64,000 nucleotides of DNA, taken from contig CAAGII010000069.1 in assembly GCA_900769875.1 (NCBI GenBank), positions 21,242 to 85,241 on the forward strand, given 5' to 3'. Under the pieces are notes generated by a model that saw only the letters and a program-made list of their open reading frames with translations, was not told the DNA's origin and made no database searches. Shown piece by piece: positions 43,355-51,772 of the stretch. The position numbers and the translations under genes are program-made. The DNA comes from Clostridia bacterium (GTDB lineage: Bacteria; Bacillota; Clostridia; Christensenellales; Aristaeellaceae). Position 1 is the first letter of the stretch; the number at the start of each line of letters is the position of its first letter.

Positions 43355-44641
43355 TTATTGCAGCATGGCGCGCAGCTGCGCAAAGAGCGGCGCGAGGTCG
43401 GCGTCATCCGCCTCCGGGTCGCGCTGCACGGAGATGGTCAGGTTGCTTGGGCGCAGCACGCACTGCGCCGCGTCCTGCAGATCCTCGTGCGTCAGGTCGT
43501 CGTACATTCTGCTCTGCGCGTCCAGATCGCACAGCGACGTATCCTCAGCGACCCAGCTCCAGCCCATCAGCTCGTTCATTTCGGCGGCGCTGTCCTGCGC
43601 CATGACGAGGTTCTCCGTAAACTGCGTCCGCATCATCGCGAGACGGATGGGGCGGATGTACATCTTCAGCCTCGCCAGCAGGGTGAACACCCTACACAGG
43701 CTCTCCTGCAGCTTCTCCTGCCGCACGTCGTAGTGGATCACCAGGCGGCGGAACGCGCCCAGCTCCTCTATGTAGGACTCGATCTCGGCCACCAGCGCCT
43801 CCTCCTCCCGGAGCGTCTGGAACAGGAGTGAATCCACATTGCCTGCCGTGATCGCGTCCAGCAGCTGTCCCAGCAGCGGCACCACCTGCGTGGAGTCGAT
43901 ATCAAACGCGATATGCACCCGCGCCTGACCGCCCTCCTCGTCCACCACAAGGTCGCTGCCCTCATCGCGGTGCAGAAAGCCCTGCGGCACCTCCTGTGCG
44001 AAGGGCGGATCATCGGTGGTGTTTTTCAGATCGCTCATCACGGCGATGGCGGCGGCCTCCATGCCCTTGGTCAGATTGCCGGTGATGCACAGGCAGGCGT
44101 TCTGCGGCTGAAAGAGCATGCGCCTGCAGCGCTCGATGGCGCTGTCGCTCATGGCGCTCACGCTCTCCGCCGTGCCCATGACCGGGAACGCGCCGTGCGA
44201 GGTTTCCCGGAAGCGGCGCTCCACCGTATCGTCAAAGCCGTCCTCCGCCTGCTCGATCTGGCGTAGCACCACCTGCTTTTCCTGCGCGATCTGCTCCTGC
44301 GTCCAGGGTCTGTCCGCGAAGAAGCGCGCAAACAGCCGCAGAAGGTCGCCGAAAAAGTGCGGCAGCGCGTTCATCTCAAACACCACCGCCTCCGGGTACG
44401 TCGCGCCGAACAGCTCCGCGCCCATGCGGCTCTGCGCCTGATTGAGCTCCTCGTGGGTGAGGCCGCCCAGACCGCGGAAGCACAGATGCTCCAGCAGGTG
44501 GCTCATGCCCTGCGTCTGCGCGTTTTCGTAGAGGCTGCCGCCCTTGAGGTACAGCCCGAAATGAATGGAGTGCAGATGCTGCTGGCGCATGCACAAAAGG
44601 GTCATGCCGTTTTGCAGCGTATGCTCATGAACAGCGGGCAT
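43355..44641 (-). CDS. M16 (pitrilysin-like) zinc metallopeptidase
   Basis: 428 residues from the ATG at 44641 (MPAVHEHTLQNGMTLL), after GGAGGAGGG. The inverted zinc motif is HLLEH in GMSHLLEHLCFRG. The downstream Glu-rich helix (EEQIAQEKQVVLRQIEQAEDGFDD-like region) and RRFRETSHGAFPVMGTAESVSAMS are typical of M16B peptidases. A second non-catalytic half with low conservation follows. No signal peptide. It lies between dnaA and the FHA gene, and may form the head of the cell-wall cluster transcript. Substrate unknown; family members process peptides. Confidence 0.9.
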   Translation of the reverse strand: MPAVHEHTLQNGMTLLCMRQQHLHSIHFGLYLKGGSLYENAQTQGMSHLLEHLCFRGLGGLTHEELNQAQSRMGAELFGATYPEAVVFEMNALPHFFGDLLRLFARFFADRPWTQEQIAQEKQVVLRQIEQAEDGFDDTVERRFRETSHGAFPVMGTAESVSAMSDSAIERCRRMLFQPQNACLCITGNLTKGMEAAAIAVMSDLKNTTDDPPFAQEVPQGFLHRDEGSDLVVDEEGGQARVHIAFDIDSTQVVPLLGQLLDAITAGNVDSLLFQTLREEEALVAEIESYIEELGAFRRLVIHYDVRQEKLQESLCRVFTLLARLKMYIRPIRLAMMRTQFTENLVMAQDSAAEMNELMGWSWVAEDTSLCDLDAQSRMYDDLTHEDLQDAAQCVLRPSNLTISVQRDPEADDADLAPLFAQLRAMLQ

Positions 44642-44702
44642 GGAATCCCTCCTCCAAAATTCAATGAAGCGCCGGCTCTGCGCCGGTACACACCATGATA
44701 GC

Positions 44703-44741
44703 AAAAAACGCGTTCCTTTGCAACTGCTGCAGAGGAACGCG
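44703..44741 (-). terminator. Intrinsic terminator of dnaA
   Basis: The 14-bp stem pairs 44709-44722 with 44728-44741 with one mismatch. On the minus strand it is followed directly by TTTTTT (44708-44703). Confidence 0.92.
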
Positions 44742-44801
44742 CCCAAATGACGGGTCACGCGCGCGGACGCCCTGCCGTCCGCACATTCAACGAATGAAGC
44801 C

Positions 44802-46133
44802 TCAGCTTCCCTGCACCATGTGCCGCAGGTCGCCCACCTGACGGGCAATGTCGGGCGAGGTGCGCAGCGATTCCTCCACCAGCTTGCAGGCGTGCAGCAC
44901 GGTGGTATGGTCGCGCTTGCCGAAGGCCGCGCCGATCTGCGGCAGGCTCATGCTGGTCATCTCGCGGATGAGGTACATGGCGATCTGGCGCGGCATGGTC
45001 ACGTCGCGGCGGCGGCTCGGGCCGGTGAGATCCTCGGGCGTGAGCGAATAGAAGCTGCACACGGCCTTGGTGATGCTCTCCGCGTTGATGACGCGCTGGT
45101 TCTTCTTCTCCAGCATATCGTGCAGCGCGGCCTGCGCGACCTCCATGGTGATGCTGATCTTCATCAGCCCGGCGTAGGCGATGAGGCGGTTGAGGCTGCC
45201 CTCCAGGTCGCGGATGTTGGTATCCACGCTGCGGGCGATCATCTCAATGACCTCCTTGGGTACGTCGACATGCTCATGCTGCGCCTTTGCGGTCAGGATG
45301 GCGATGCGGGTGTCAAAATCGGGCTTGCCGATATCCACCGTCAGACCCCAGCCGAAGCGGCTCTGCAGGCGCTCCTCAAGGCGCTGGATGTCCTTGGGCG
45401 GGCGGTCGGAGGTCAGCACGATCTGCTTGCCGTTTTCGCGCAGCTCGTTGAAGGTGTGGAAGAATTCCTCCTGCGTCGTTTCGCGGCCCGCGATGAACTG
45501 GATGTCGTCCACCATCAGCACGTCCACGTTGCGGTAGCGCTGGCGGAACTCGGCGCTGTTGTTCTGCTGGATGGCGGCCACAAGCTCGGTGGTGAACTTT
45601 TCGCTGCTGATGTAGAGCAGCCGCTTCTCGGGGAAGCGGTCCATCACATCGTGGCCGATGGCGTGCATCAGATGCGTCTTGCCAAGACCCACGCCGCCAT
45701 AGATGAACAGCGGGTTGCTGGACAGCGAGCAGCCGGGCGCCTCGGCCACGGCGAGGGCGGCGGCGTGCGCGAGGCGGTTGTTGTTGCCCACAATGAAGGA
45801 ATCAAAGTTGTATTTGGGATTGAGCATCACCGAGCCCGCGGCGTGGGGGACAACCTCCCGGACGCGCTCCTGCTCCTTTTCCAGCTCGGCGGCGGTCACG
45901 ATCTTCACCTTCATGCGATGACCCGCGGCCTGCGACAGCGCGCTGGCAAACTTGTCACGGTAGGTATCGGAAATGTAGTTCTTGAGCATGTCTGCCACGA
46001 TCCGCAGAACAAGCGTATCCTCCTCAAGGCGCACGGGAATCACGTTGTTGCTGATGAAGGTGTTGAAGGCGATGGTGTTGATCTCCTCGCGGAGCAGTTC
46101 GCAGGCTTTTTCCCACAGTTCGTTCATTTGCAT
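44802..46133 (-). CDS. dnaA: Chromosomal replication initiator DnaA
   Basis: 443 residues, normal length. AGGAGG precedes the ATG at 46133. Domain I is at residues 1-80 (LWEKACELLREEINTIAFNTFI), with a short linker at 81-105. The AAA+ domain has Walker A GGVGLGKTH (146-154), Walker B VLMVDDIQF (205-213), the sensor region IVLTSDRPP and RLQSRFGWGL. The C-terminal HTH has signature FGKRDHTTVLHACKLVEE near residue 415. It unwinds oriC and loads helicase. dnaN and recF, its usual partners, are absent; an M16 peptidase lies downstream after a terminator. Confidence 0.97.
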   Translation of the reverse strand: MQMNELWEKACELLREEINTIAFNTFISNNVIPVRLEEDTLVLRIVADMLKNYISDTYRDKFASALSQAAGHRMKVKIVTAAELEKEQERVREVVPHAAGSVMLNPKYNFDSFIVGNNNRLAHAAALAVAEAPGCSLSSNPLFIYGGVGLGKTHLMHAIGHDVMDRFPEKRLLYISSEKFTTELVAAIQQNNSAEFRQRYRNVDVLMVDDIQFIAGRETTQEEFFHTFNELRENGKQIVLTSDRPPKDIQRLEERLQSRFGWGLTVDIGKPDFDTRIAILTAKAQHEHVDVPKEVIEMIARSVDTNIRDLEGSLNRLIAYAGLMKISITMEVAQAALHDMLEKKNQRVINAESITKAVCSFYSLTPEDLTGPSRRRDVTMPRQIAMYLIREMTSMSLPQIGAAFGKRDHTTVLHACKLVEESLRTSPDIARQVGDLRHMVQGS

Positions 46134-46199
46134 GTGTGTTCCTCCTGTTCACATCGGCGGCGCGCGCGAGCTCCGTCAGAAGCGGCGCAGCGCCTTGCT

Positions 46200-46387
46200 C
46201 TTTGGTGGGGATACCATGCACGAATCCTGACTGACCGACCTGCCGACACAGGTCGGGGCCGTTTCATGCGACCTCTTATGTGAATCGGATGATCTTTGGT
46301 GGGGATACCATGCACGAATCCTGACTGACCGACCTGCCGGCACGGGTCGGGGCCGTTTCATGCGACCTCTTATGTGAATCGGATGAT
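46200..46387. repeat. Two tandem 94-bp repeats with conserved hairpin
   Basis: Unit 1 is 46200-46293, unit 2 is 46294-46387; they begin CTTTGGTGGGGATACC and end GGATGAT. They are nearly identical. The differences fall in the central hairpin, where CCGACCTG/CAGGTCGG becomes CCGACCTG/CGGGTCGG with a G-U wobble and one loop base changes. The stem is therefore kept in both copies. Confidence 0.9.
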
Positions 46388-46545
46388 TGCGTATGCCTGC
46401 ACCCATCCGAAGGAGCAGCCATGCTCCGGAGATTCTGCAAGGGCGGCTTGCATTCCTTCTTCTGGCAAGCACAAATACGGGCTCCCTGTGGGATACCGTC
46501 AGCTGCCCGATGAAGTTGTGAAGAACCGCCCCTGAGTGCCGGGAT

Positions 46546-46574
46546 ATGGTATCATAAAAGGCACGCGATTGCAA
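46546..46574 (-). promoter_or_regulatory. Candidate dnaA promoter with extended -10
   Basis: On the minus strand TTGCAA (46569-46574) and TACCAT (46546-46551, preceded by TGA as an extended -10) are spaced 17 bp. It would give a dnaA leader of about 400 nt containing both 94-bp repeats. Confidence 0.4.
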
Positions 46575-46637
46575 GTGCCCCGATTTGTAAAATTTTTGTG
46601 TCGAGGCGACACGGAAATGTCTCTTCCGCAAGGAGTT

Positions 46638-46674
46638 TGTTCCGCTTGTGTCGAACTGCACAAGATACGGAACA
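46638..46674 (+). promoter_or_regulatory. Nested dyad just upstream of the 46695 gene
   Basis: TGTTCCG (46638-46644) pairs with CGGAACA (46668-46674), and CTTGTG (46645-46650) with CACAAG (46659-46664). It ends about 6 nt before AAGGAGG. It could be an operator or a translation-controlling hairpin for the two-gene unit that includes a metal-binding protein. Confidence 0.45.
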
Positions 46675-46694
46675 CCGCGAAGGAGGCGGATGCA

Positions 46695-47174
46695 ATGACG
46701 GACAGGATATCACAGGCGGCTGTGGCGCAGGCGCTTCGCCGCAGGCTGGGCCCCGGCATGGCGCAGGAGGCGGCGGGCGCTGTGGCGGTGGAGCTGAACG
46801 CCTGCATCACGGAGGATCCCGACCTTGCCATGACGCAGGAGCGGCTGGAAAACGCCCTGTTGTCGGCGCTGTACCGCCGCCTCGGCGCGGCGATGCGCTT
46901 TCGCCGGGAGGACGGCGTGACGCTGCGCCTTGGCACGGAGGATCTGCCCGAAATGGCGGACGACGTGATGGCGCTGCTCTTTGCCGCCATGCTGCCGACG
47001 CAGCGGCGCTTCCTTGAGGTGCAGCGCTATGCCATGACGAGCGGGTCGCTGTCCGCGCTGCGCGCGCTGGTCACGGTGTTTGCCGCCTACCAGTCGCAGG
47101 AGGAGCTGCGCCTTGTGAACCATATCCTGCTTGACCGCTGCGGACAGTCCGCGGCGCCGGAAAGGAAGCCCTGA
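46695..47174 (+). CDS. Hypothetical protein, helical
   Basis: 159 residues from ATG 46695, with AAGGAGG 8-14 nt upstream. It has no signal peptide or membrane segment and is predicted largely alpha-helical (ALRRRLGPGMAQEAAGAVAVEL, ALRALVTVFAAYQSQEELRLVN). I recognise no family. Its stop overlaps the start of the ZnuA-like gene (ATGA), so the two are translationally coupled. A regulatory or accessory role for metal uptake is only a guess. Confidence 0.7.
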   Translation: MTDRISQAAVAQALRRRLGPGMAQEAAGAVAVELNACITEDPDLAMTQERLENALLSALYRRLGAAMRFRREDGVTLRLGTEDLPEMADDVMALLFAAMLPTQRRFLEVQRYAMTSGSLSALRALVTVFAAYQSQEELRLVNHILLDRCGQSAAPERKP

Positions 47175-48088
47175 TGAAAAAGCTGCTGACCCTTGTTGTG
47201 ACGCTCATGCTGCTTGCGCCCTGTGCGGCGCGTGCGGAAACGGTGGTGACGTCGTTTTTTCCCATTTATCTGTTTGCGCTGAATCTGTGCGAGGGGATCG
47301 ACGGGCTTGAGGTGTACAGCCTCACCGAGCCGAACACCGGCTGTCTGCACGATTATCAGCTGACCACCGCCGATATGAAGATGCTCAGCCGCGCCGATGT
47401 GTTCCTGCTCAATGGCGCGGGGATGGAGAGCTATCTCGACTTTGTGTTTGACGCGTTCCCCGACCTTGCCACGGTGGACGCCTCCGAGGGCGTGACGCTG
47501 CTGTGCTCAGAGGAGCATGAGCACGACGAACATGAAGAGCACGAGCATGACGGGCACGACCACGGAGAATCCAACGCGCACATCTGGCTCGACCCCGCCA
47601 ACGCGCGGCAGATGGTGCGCAACCTTGCGCGCGGGCTCGCGGCGCGCTGCCCCGCGTACGCTGCGCAGCTGATGGACAACTGCGAGCGCTACGAGGCGCG
47701 GCTGGAGGCGCTGGACAGCGAGCTGCGCGCGGGGCTTGCCGGTCTCAAAAGGCGGGACATCATCACCTTTCACGAAGCGTTTCCCTACTTCGCCAACGCC
47801 TACGGGCTGCATGTGGCGGCTGTGATGACCTATGAGCCGGAGGACACGCTCAGCCCCCGCACGCTCATCAGGCTCATCCGCGAGGTGGAGGAGCTGGGCA
47901 GGCCGCCGCTGTTCATCGAGCCGCAGTATGAAAACATCGCCGCGCGCACCGTGGCAAGGGAGAGCGGCGCCTCCATCTGGACGCTTGACCCCGTGGTCAC
48001 ATCTCCCGGCGGGGACGTTCCGCTGGACTGGTATGAGACATGCATGCGGAGCAACATGCGCGTGCTGCAGGAAGCGCTTGGCGAATAA
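47174..48088 (+). CDS. Zinc/manganese ABC substrate-binding protein, ZnuA-like
   Basis: 304 residues. The signal peptide MKKLLTLVVTLMLLAPCAAR is cleaved probably after ARA (residue 21). The cluster A-1 fold features are present: TSFFPIYLFALNL, His59 in CLHDYQLTTADMKML, a His/Asp/Glu-rich loop at 113-130, His136 in NAHIWLDP, and His in ITFHEAFPYFANAYGL. The acidic His loop is typical of zinc-specific members. No permease or ATPase follows, so it must use a transporter encoded elsewhere or act as a zinc buffer. A terminator ends the unit at 48122. Confidence 0.9.
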   Translation: MKKLLTLVVTLMLLAPCAARAETVVTSFFPIYLFALNLCEGIDGLEVYSLTEPNTGCLHDYQLTTADMKMLSRADVFLLNGAGMESYLDFVFDAFPDLATVDASEGVTLLCSEEHEHDEHEEHEHDGHDHGESNAHIWLDPANARQMVRNLARGLAARCPAYAAQLMDNCERYEARLEALDSELRAGLAGLKRRDIITFHEAFPYFANAYGLHVAAVMTYEPEDTLSPRTLIRLIREVEELGRPPLFIEPQYENIAARTVARESGASIWTLDPVVTSPGGDVPLDWYETCMRSNMRVLQEALGE

Positions 48089-48121
48089 CGCAACATATTT
48101 GTAACAAATTTGCAAGAATTT

Positions 48122-48153
48122 CCCGCCGTGCCCTTGTGCCGCGGCGGGTTTTG
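48122..48153 (+). terminator. Terminator of the ZnuA-like unit
   Basis: CCCGCCG (48122-48128) pairs with CGGCGGG (48142-48148), followed by TTTT. The loop contains the -35 of the next gene's promoter. Confidence 0.8.
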
Positions 48154-48162
48154 TGCTATGAT
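48134..48162 (+). promoter_or_regulatory. Promoter overlapping the terminator
   Basis: TTGTGC (48134-48139) and TATGAT (48157-48162) with 17-bp spacing and an extended TGC before the -10. Transcription would begin near 48169, ruling out the ATG at 48169 as start. Confidence 0.6.
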
Positions 48163-48207
48163 GAAGCCATGGACGCATGTCCAAATCAAGCGATGAGGAT
48201 GACTGCT

Positions 48208-48876
48208 ATGCTGCAAGCCGTACGGCGCCTGCTGGCGCTTTTCCTGATTCTGACGGTGTGCTGCGCCGCCGCGCTGTCCGACACGCCGCCCACCTTCTCC
48301 GAGGCGGATATTCTGGCGGAGGAATCGGGCATGCTCGATCCGAGCCTGTACGCCACGCAGGGTGCATCGAATGCCGATGGTCTGGGCGATATGGTGGCGG
48401 GCGAGGAATCCGCCGACAGCATCTACGAGGTCGCGCCCGGCGAGTACGAATGGTATCTGGATCCGGCTGTGCCGCTGGAGGGCCACGCCTATGTGGATAT
48501 CTACCCCCTGCAGTCCCCGGTGTTCCCGGAGGCGGACGGCGTGTCGTCCACGGGCAGGGCTTGGCACTATGCCTTCGCGCTGGATAACACCACCGGCATG
48601 GATTTCACGCCCAGCTTTATCAACATCATTCCCTTCTGGGACAACGGCTCGGCCTACGCCACCGCGCGCGAGCAGTGGAGCACCTACTTTTCCGAGGAGC
48701 TGATCGCGCTCCTTGGCACGGATACCATCCGGGCCGGCACGACGAGCGTGTTCCGCGCGACCAGCACCGACGGGAATCTGTGCGCCATCGCCATCAGCAT
48801 GACCGGCAAGGATGAAACCGGCATGGAGATCGAGTTCCACAGCATGGTGATCCTCTCGCCCGAGGCGGCTGAGTGA
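48208..48876 (+). CDS. Secreted hypothetical protein
   Basis: 222 residues from ATG 48208, chosen because GAGGA lies 8 nt upstream; ATGs at 48193 and 48199 are possible. The signal sequence is MLQAVRRLLALFLILTVCCA, with cleavage probably near AAALS. The mature part is acidic and probably beta-rich (WYLDPAVPLEGHAYVDIYPLQ, AWHYAFALDNTTGMDFTPSFINIIPFWDNG). I recognise no domain. It has its own promoter and terminator. Perhaps an extracellular or envelope-associated protein. Confidence 0.7.
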   Translation: MLQAVRRLLALFLILTVCCAAALSDTPPTFSEADILAEESGMLDPSLYATQGASNADGLGDMVAGEESADSIYEVAPGEYEWYLDPAVPLEGHAYVDIYPLQSPVFPEADGVSSTGRAWHYAFALDNTTGMDFTPSFINIIPFWDNGSAYATAREQWSTYFSEELIALLGTDTIRAGTTSVFRATSTDGNLCAIAISMTGKDETGMEIEFHSMVILSPEAAE

Positions 48877-48906
48877 TTGCGGAACGATTCACGCACAAAA
48901 ACAGGC

Positions 48907-48948
48907 AGGGAGTCCCTGGCAGCGTGTACTGCCGGGAACTCCCTTTTT
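48907..48948. terminator. Bidirectional terminator
   Basis: Arms 48907-48922 and 48929-48944 pair with two mismatches, followed by TTTTT on the plus strand and GCCTGTTTTTG on the minus strand, serving the convergent genes on both sides. Confidence 0.8.
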
Positions 48949-48964
48949 CGTGTGTGCCTGTCCG

Positions 48965-49801
48965 TCACAGATTCAGCAGCACCAGCGCCGCGCCGATCAC
49001 GCATAGCCCGACGATCTGCCGCGCGGAAAGCTTCTCGCGGAAGAAAACCACGCCCGCGAGCGTGACCAGCACGATCGTGCCCACGCTGAAGCTGGGGTAC
49101 GCCACCACCGCGGGTATATTGGAGAGCGAGCGCAGCAGGAATTTGGCTGAGAAGTAATTGGGTACGCCCAGCGCCACGCCGTAGAGCGCCTCGCGCACGC
49201 CGAAGCGCTGCTTTTTCACCACCGTCAGTGCAAGGCACAGCGCAAGCGCCACCACAAAGGTGTAGAGCAGGTACTGGCTGCTTAGCTGCGGCGCGCCGAA
49301 ACGCTCGTAAACTTTGCTCATCGCGTCGCTCATGCCGCCAGCAAGGAGCAGGGCGATCAATCCCAGCCGGTTGCCCGCCGTGCTGCCGCCCTTCTCAAGG
49401 TTGATGAGCACAATGGCGCAAATGGCCAGCGCAAAGCCGATGAACTGCAGCGCGGTGGGCGTTTCGCCGAAGCAGGCAATGGAGAGGAGCGTGGGCACCA
49501 TCACGCCCAGCTTCATGAACACCGACGGCAGCACCACGCCGCTTCTGCCCACGTTCCACTGCAGCAGCACGAACGAGTTGAGGTAGAGCATGCCGCAGAG
49601 CGCGCCAAGCATCAGCGTTGTGCCGGCGCCGTCCGTCGCGGGGAGCAGCCCGCCCTCCAGCGAGAAGGCGGCGGAGAGAAACGCGCAGGTGACATAGTTG
49701 ACCGTGAGCATGGGGAGCTTCTCATGGATATGGCTGTCGCTCAGCCTCATGAGGATGGAAATCAGCGCGCTGCACCCAATGGCAAGCAGCAGATCGAGCA
49801 T
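48965..49801 (-). CDS. EamA/DMT-family transporter
   Basis: 278 residues from the ATG at 49801 (MLDLLLAIGCSALISILMRL), with AAGGAGG upstream. About ten hydrophobic segments form two EamA-like halves; GVVLPSVFMKLGVMVPTLLSIACFGE and SFSVGTIVLVTLAGVVFFREKL are typical helix-loop patterns near the half ends. It probably exports or imports a metabolite. It is 22 nt downstream of uvrC on the same strand, and the two are likely cotranscribed. Confidence 0.85.
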   Translation of the reverse strand: MLDLLLAIGCSALISILMRLSDSHIHEKLPMLTVNYVTCAFLSAAFSLEGGLLPATDGAGTTLMLGALCGMLYLNSFVLLQWNVGRSGVVLPSVFMKLGVMVPTLLSIACFGETPTALQFIGFALAICAIVLINLEKGGSTAGNRLGLIALLLAGGMSDAMSKVYERFGAPQLSSQYLLYTFVVALALCLALTVVKKQRFGVREALYGVALGVPNYFSAKFLLRSLSNIPAVVAYPSFSVGTIVLVTLAGVVFFREKLSARQIVGLCVIGAALVLLNL

Positions 49802-49823
49802 GTGCGGAGCCTCCTTGTGCGGG

Positions 49824-51701
49824 CTATTTTTTTTCGGAGCCTGCCCACGCAAGCACAGCCTCGGCGGCGGGGCGGGTCATGCCCTCCACCTCCAGCAGCT
49901 GCTCCAGCGTGGCGGCGCGGATTGCCTTGATGGATTGAAAATGTGACAGCAGCGCGCGGCGGCGTTTGGGCCCCACGCCGGGAATCTCCTCCAGACGGCT
50001 GTGGGTCATTGCCTTGCCGCGCAGCGCGCGATGGTGGGTGATGGCGCAGCGGTGCGCCTCGTCGCGCACGCGCTGGATCAGCTGCAGCTCGGGCGTGCGG
50101 TGGTCGAGCACCACGGGCTCCTCGCGGTCGGGCAGGTAGATTTCCTCCAGCCGCTTGGCAAGGCCGAACATGGCCACGTCCGCGCCCAGCGCCGCAAGCG
50201 CCTCCCGCGCGAAGCGCAGCTGCTGGGGGCCGCCGTCGATCAGCACAAGGTCGGGCAGGTCGCTGAATTTGCCGCCGATGGGACCAAGCCCCTGCGCCTC
50301 GCGCTCTGCCTTCTCCTGCAGGCCGTGGGAGAAGCGGCGGCTGAGCACCTCCTTGAGGGAGGCGAAGTCGTTGGCGCCCTCCACCGTTTTGATGCGGAAC
50401 TGGCGGTATTCCTTCTTTGCGGGCTCGCCGTCGATGAACACCACCATGCTGCCCACGCTCAGCACGCCCTGCGTGTTGGAGATATCGTAGCCCTCAATGC
50501 GGCGCGGATACCTCTCCATGCCAAGAATTCTGCCCAGCGCCGCCGCTGCGCCGCTGGTGCGCTCCTCGCGGATGGCGGCGTGCGCGTTGCGCTTTTCCAG
50601 CGCGTCCTCGGCGTTCTTGGCGGCGAGCAGCACCAGCTCGTGCTTTTCGCCGCGCTGGGGCGTGCGCAGGGTTACCGCCGCGCCCTTCATCTGGCGCAGC
50701 CATTGCTCCAGCTGCTCCCGCATGCCCTCGGGCAGCGCCTGAATCAGCACGTTGCGGGGAATCAGATTGCCGTCCTCGTAATACTGCGTCAGGAAGGAGG
50801 CGAGCACCTCGCCGGGATCCTCGCCGCCCTCGCGCGGCAGCACAAAATGGTCGCCGCCCAGCATGCGGCCGCCGCGCACATACACGATCTGCGCCATCGC
50901 GTCCAGCCCGTCCTGCGCGAGGGCAATGATGTCCTGCTCGCTCAGGTCGGTGCGGATGGCGATCTGCCGCTGCATCAGCCCCTCCACATCGCGGATTTTG
51001 TTGCGGATGGCGGCTGCTTTTTCATACTGCAGCTTATCGGCGGCGCGGGTCATTTCGTTGCGGAGGCGGTCGATGACCTCGCGGTAGTCCCCGCCGAGGA
51101 ACGCCATCACGCCCTGCAGCATGGCGCTGTATTCCTCCTGCGTGCATTTCCCGGCGCATGGCGCGAGGCACTTGCCCATATCGTAGTTGATGCAGGGGCG
51201 GCACGGCTTCTTCAGCGGCAGCCTCTGACGGCAGGTGCGCAGGGGAAACACATCGCGCACAGCCTCGATCACCTGCCTGACCGCCGTCGCGCCGATGTAG
51301 GGGCCGAAGTATCTGGCGCCGTCCCGTTCCATGCGCCGCGCAAGCGTCAGCCGGGGGAAGGGCTCGCGCGGATCCACGCGCAGATAGGGGTAGTGCTTGT
51401 CGTCCTTGAGGAGGATGTTGTAGTAGGGCTTGTGAGTTTTGATGAGGTTGCATTCCAGGCACAGCGCTTCCAGATTGCTTTCGCACAGGAGCACGTCAAA
51501 ATCCGCGATATGCGCAATCATCGCCGCGACCTTGGGCGTATGCGCGGTATCGCGGAAATAGCTGCGGACACGGTTTTTCAGATTGACCGCCTTGCCCACG
51601 TAGATGATGGTTCCGCTCTCATCCTTCATCAGGTAGCAGCCCGGGCTGTCGGGCAGCTTGGAGATTTTCAGATCGAGCGTCTCGCCCCATGAATGCGCCA
51701 T
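49824..51701 (-). CDS. uvrC: UvrABC excinuclease subunit C
   Basis: 625 residues from the ATG at 51701 (MAHSWGETLDLKISKLPDSPGCY), preceded by AAGGAGG. The N-terminal GIY-YIG nuclease has CYLMKDESGTIIYVGKAVNLKNRVRSYF. The Cys-rich patch is CRPCINYDMGKCLAPCAGKC. The UVR motif is near residue 205 (RLRNEMTRAADKLQYEKAAAIRNKI). The RNase-H-like nuclease has EGYDISNTQGVLSVGSMVVF and PDLVLIDGGPQQL. Tandem HhH motifs close the protein (EEIPGVGPKRRRALLSHF). It makes both incisions around bulky DNA lesions. Full length, so functional. Confidence 0.97.
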   Translation of the reverse strand: MAHSWGETLDLKISKLPDSPGCYLMKDESGTIIYVGKAVNLKNRVRSYFRDTAHTPKVAAMIAHIADFDVLLCESNLEALCLECNLIKTHKPYYNILLKDDKHYPYLRVDPREPFPRLTLARRMERDGARYFGPYIGATAVRQVIEAVRDVFPLRTCRQRLPLKKPCRPCINYDMGKCLAPCAGKCTQEEYSAMLQGVMAFLGGDYREVIDRLRNEMTRAADKLQYEKAAAIRNKIRDVEGLMQRQIAIRTDLSEQDIIALAQDGLDAMAQIVYVRGGRMLGGDHFVLPREGGEDPGEVLASFLTQYYEDGNLIPRNVLIQALPEGMREQLEQWLRQMKGAAVTLRTPQRGEKHELVLLAAKNAEDALEKRNAHAAIREERTSGAAAALGRILGMERYPRRIEGYDISNTQGVLSVGSMVVFIDGEPAKKEYRQFRIKTVEGANDFASLKEVLSRRFSHGLQEKAEREAQGLGPIGGKFSDLPDLVLIDGGPQQLRFAREALAALGADVAMFGLAKRLEEIYLPDREEPVVLDHRTPELQLIQRVRDEAHRCAITHHRALRGKAMTHSRLEEIPGVGPKRRRALLSHFQSIKAIRAATLEQLLEVEGMTRPAAEAVLAWAGSEKK

Positions 51702-51718
51702 GCGCCGTCCTCCTTGCC

Positions 51719-51750
51719 AAAACGGCACGCGCCCGGTGAAGCATGAAGCT
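51719..51750 (-). terminator. Probable terminator of the short alaS gene
   Basis: On the minus strand CGCCCGG pairs with CCGGGCG around a 15- to 20-nt loop, followed by GTGCCGTTTTGG. Moderate quality. Confidence 0.5.
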
Positions 51751-51772
51751 GCTCCCCGGGCGTGTGAGCGGG

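Larger units (their letters stand above)
46134..46694. other. 560-bp divergent intergenic region upstream of dnaA
   Basis: No credible gene. It contains two tandem 94-bp repeats (46200-46387), several small hairpins (for example GGAGCA/TGCTCC near 46414, GTGTCG/CGACAC at 46598-46612), a candidate minus-strand promoter (46546-46574) and a dyad at 46638-46674. I looked for TTATCCACA-type DnaA boxes and AT-rich tracts and found none convincing. Confidence 0.7.

Noticed and set aside
46200..46387. CRISPR-like array
   Set aside because: Two directly abutting 94-bp units with no spacers and no cas genes in the window.
46176..46661. Minus-strand 161-codon frame through the 94-bp repeats
   Set aside because: 94 is not a multiple of three, so the two units are read in different frames; the peptide is not conserved between copies.
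46134..46694. Chromosomal origin
   Set aside because: No cluster of TTATCCACA-type boxes and no AT-rich unwinding region seen; only weak matches such as the TGTGAATCG in each repeat.
48169..48876. Longer start for the secreted hypothetical protein
   Set aside because: The ATG at 48169 coincides with the predicted transcription start and has no ribosome site.
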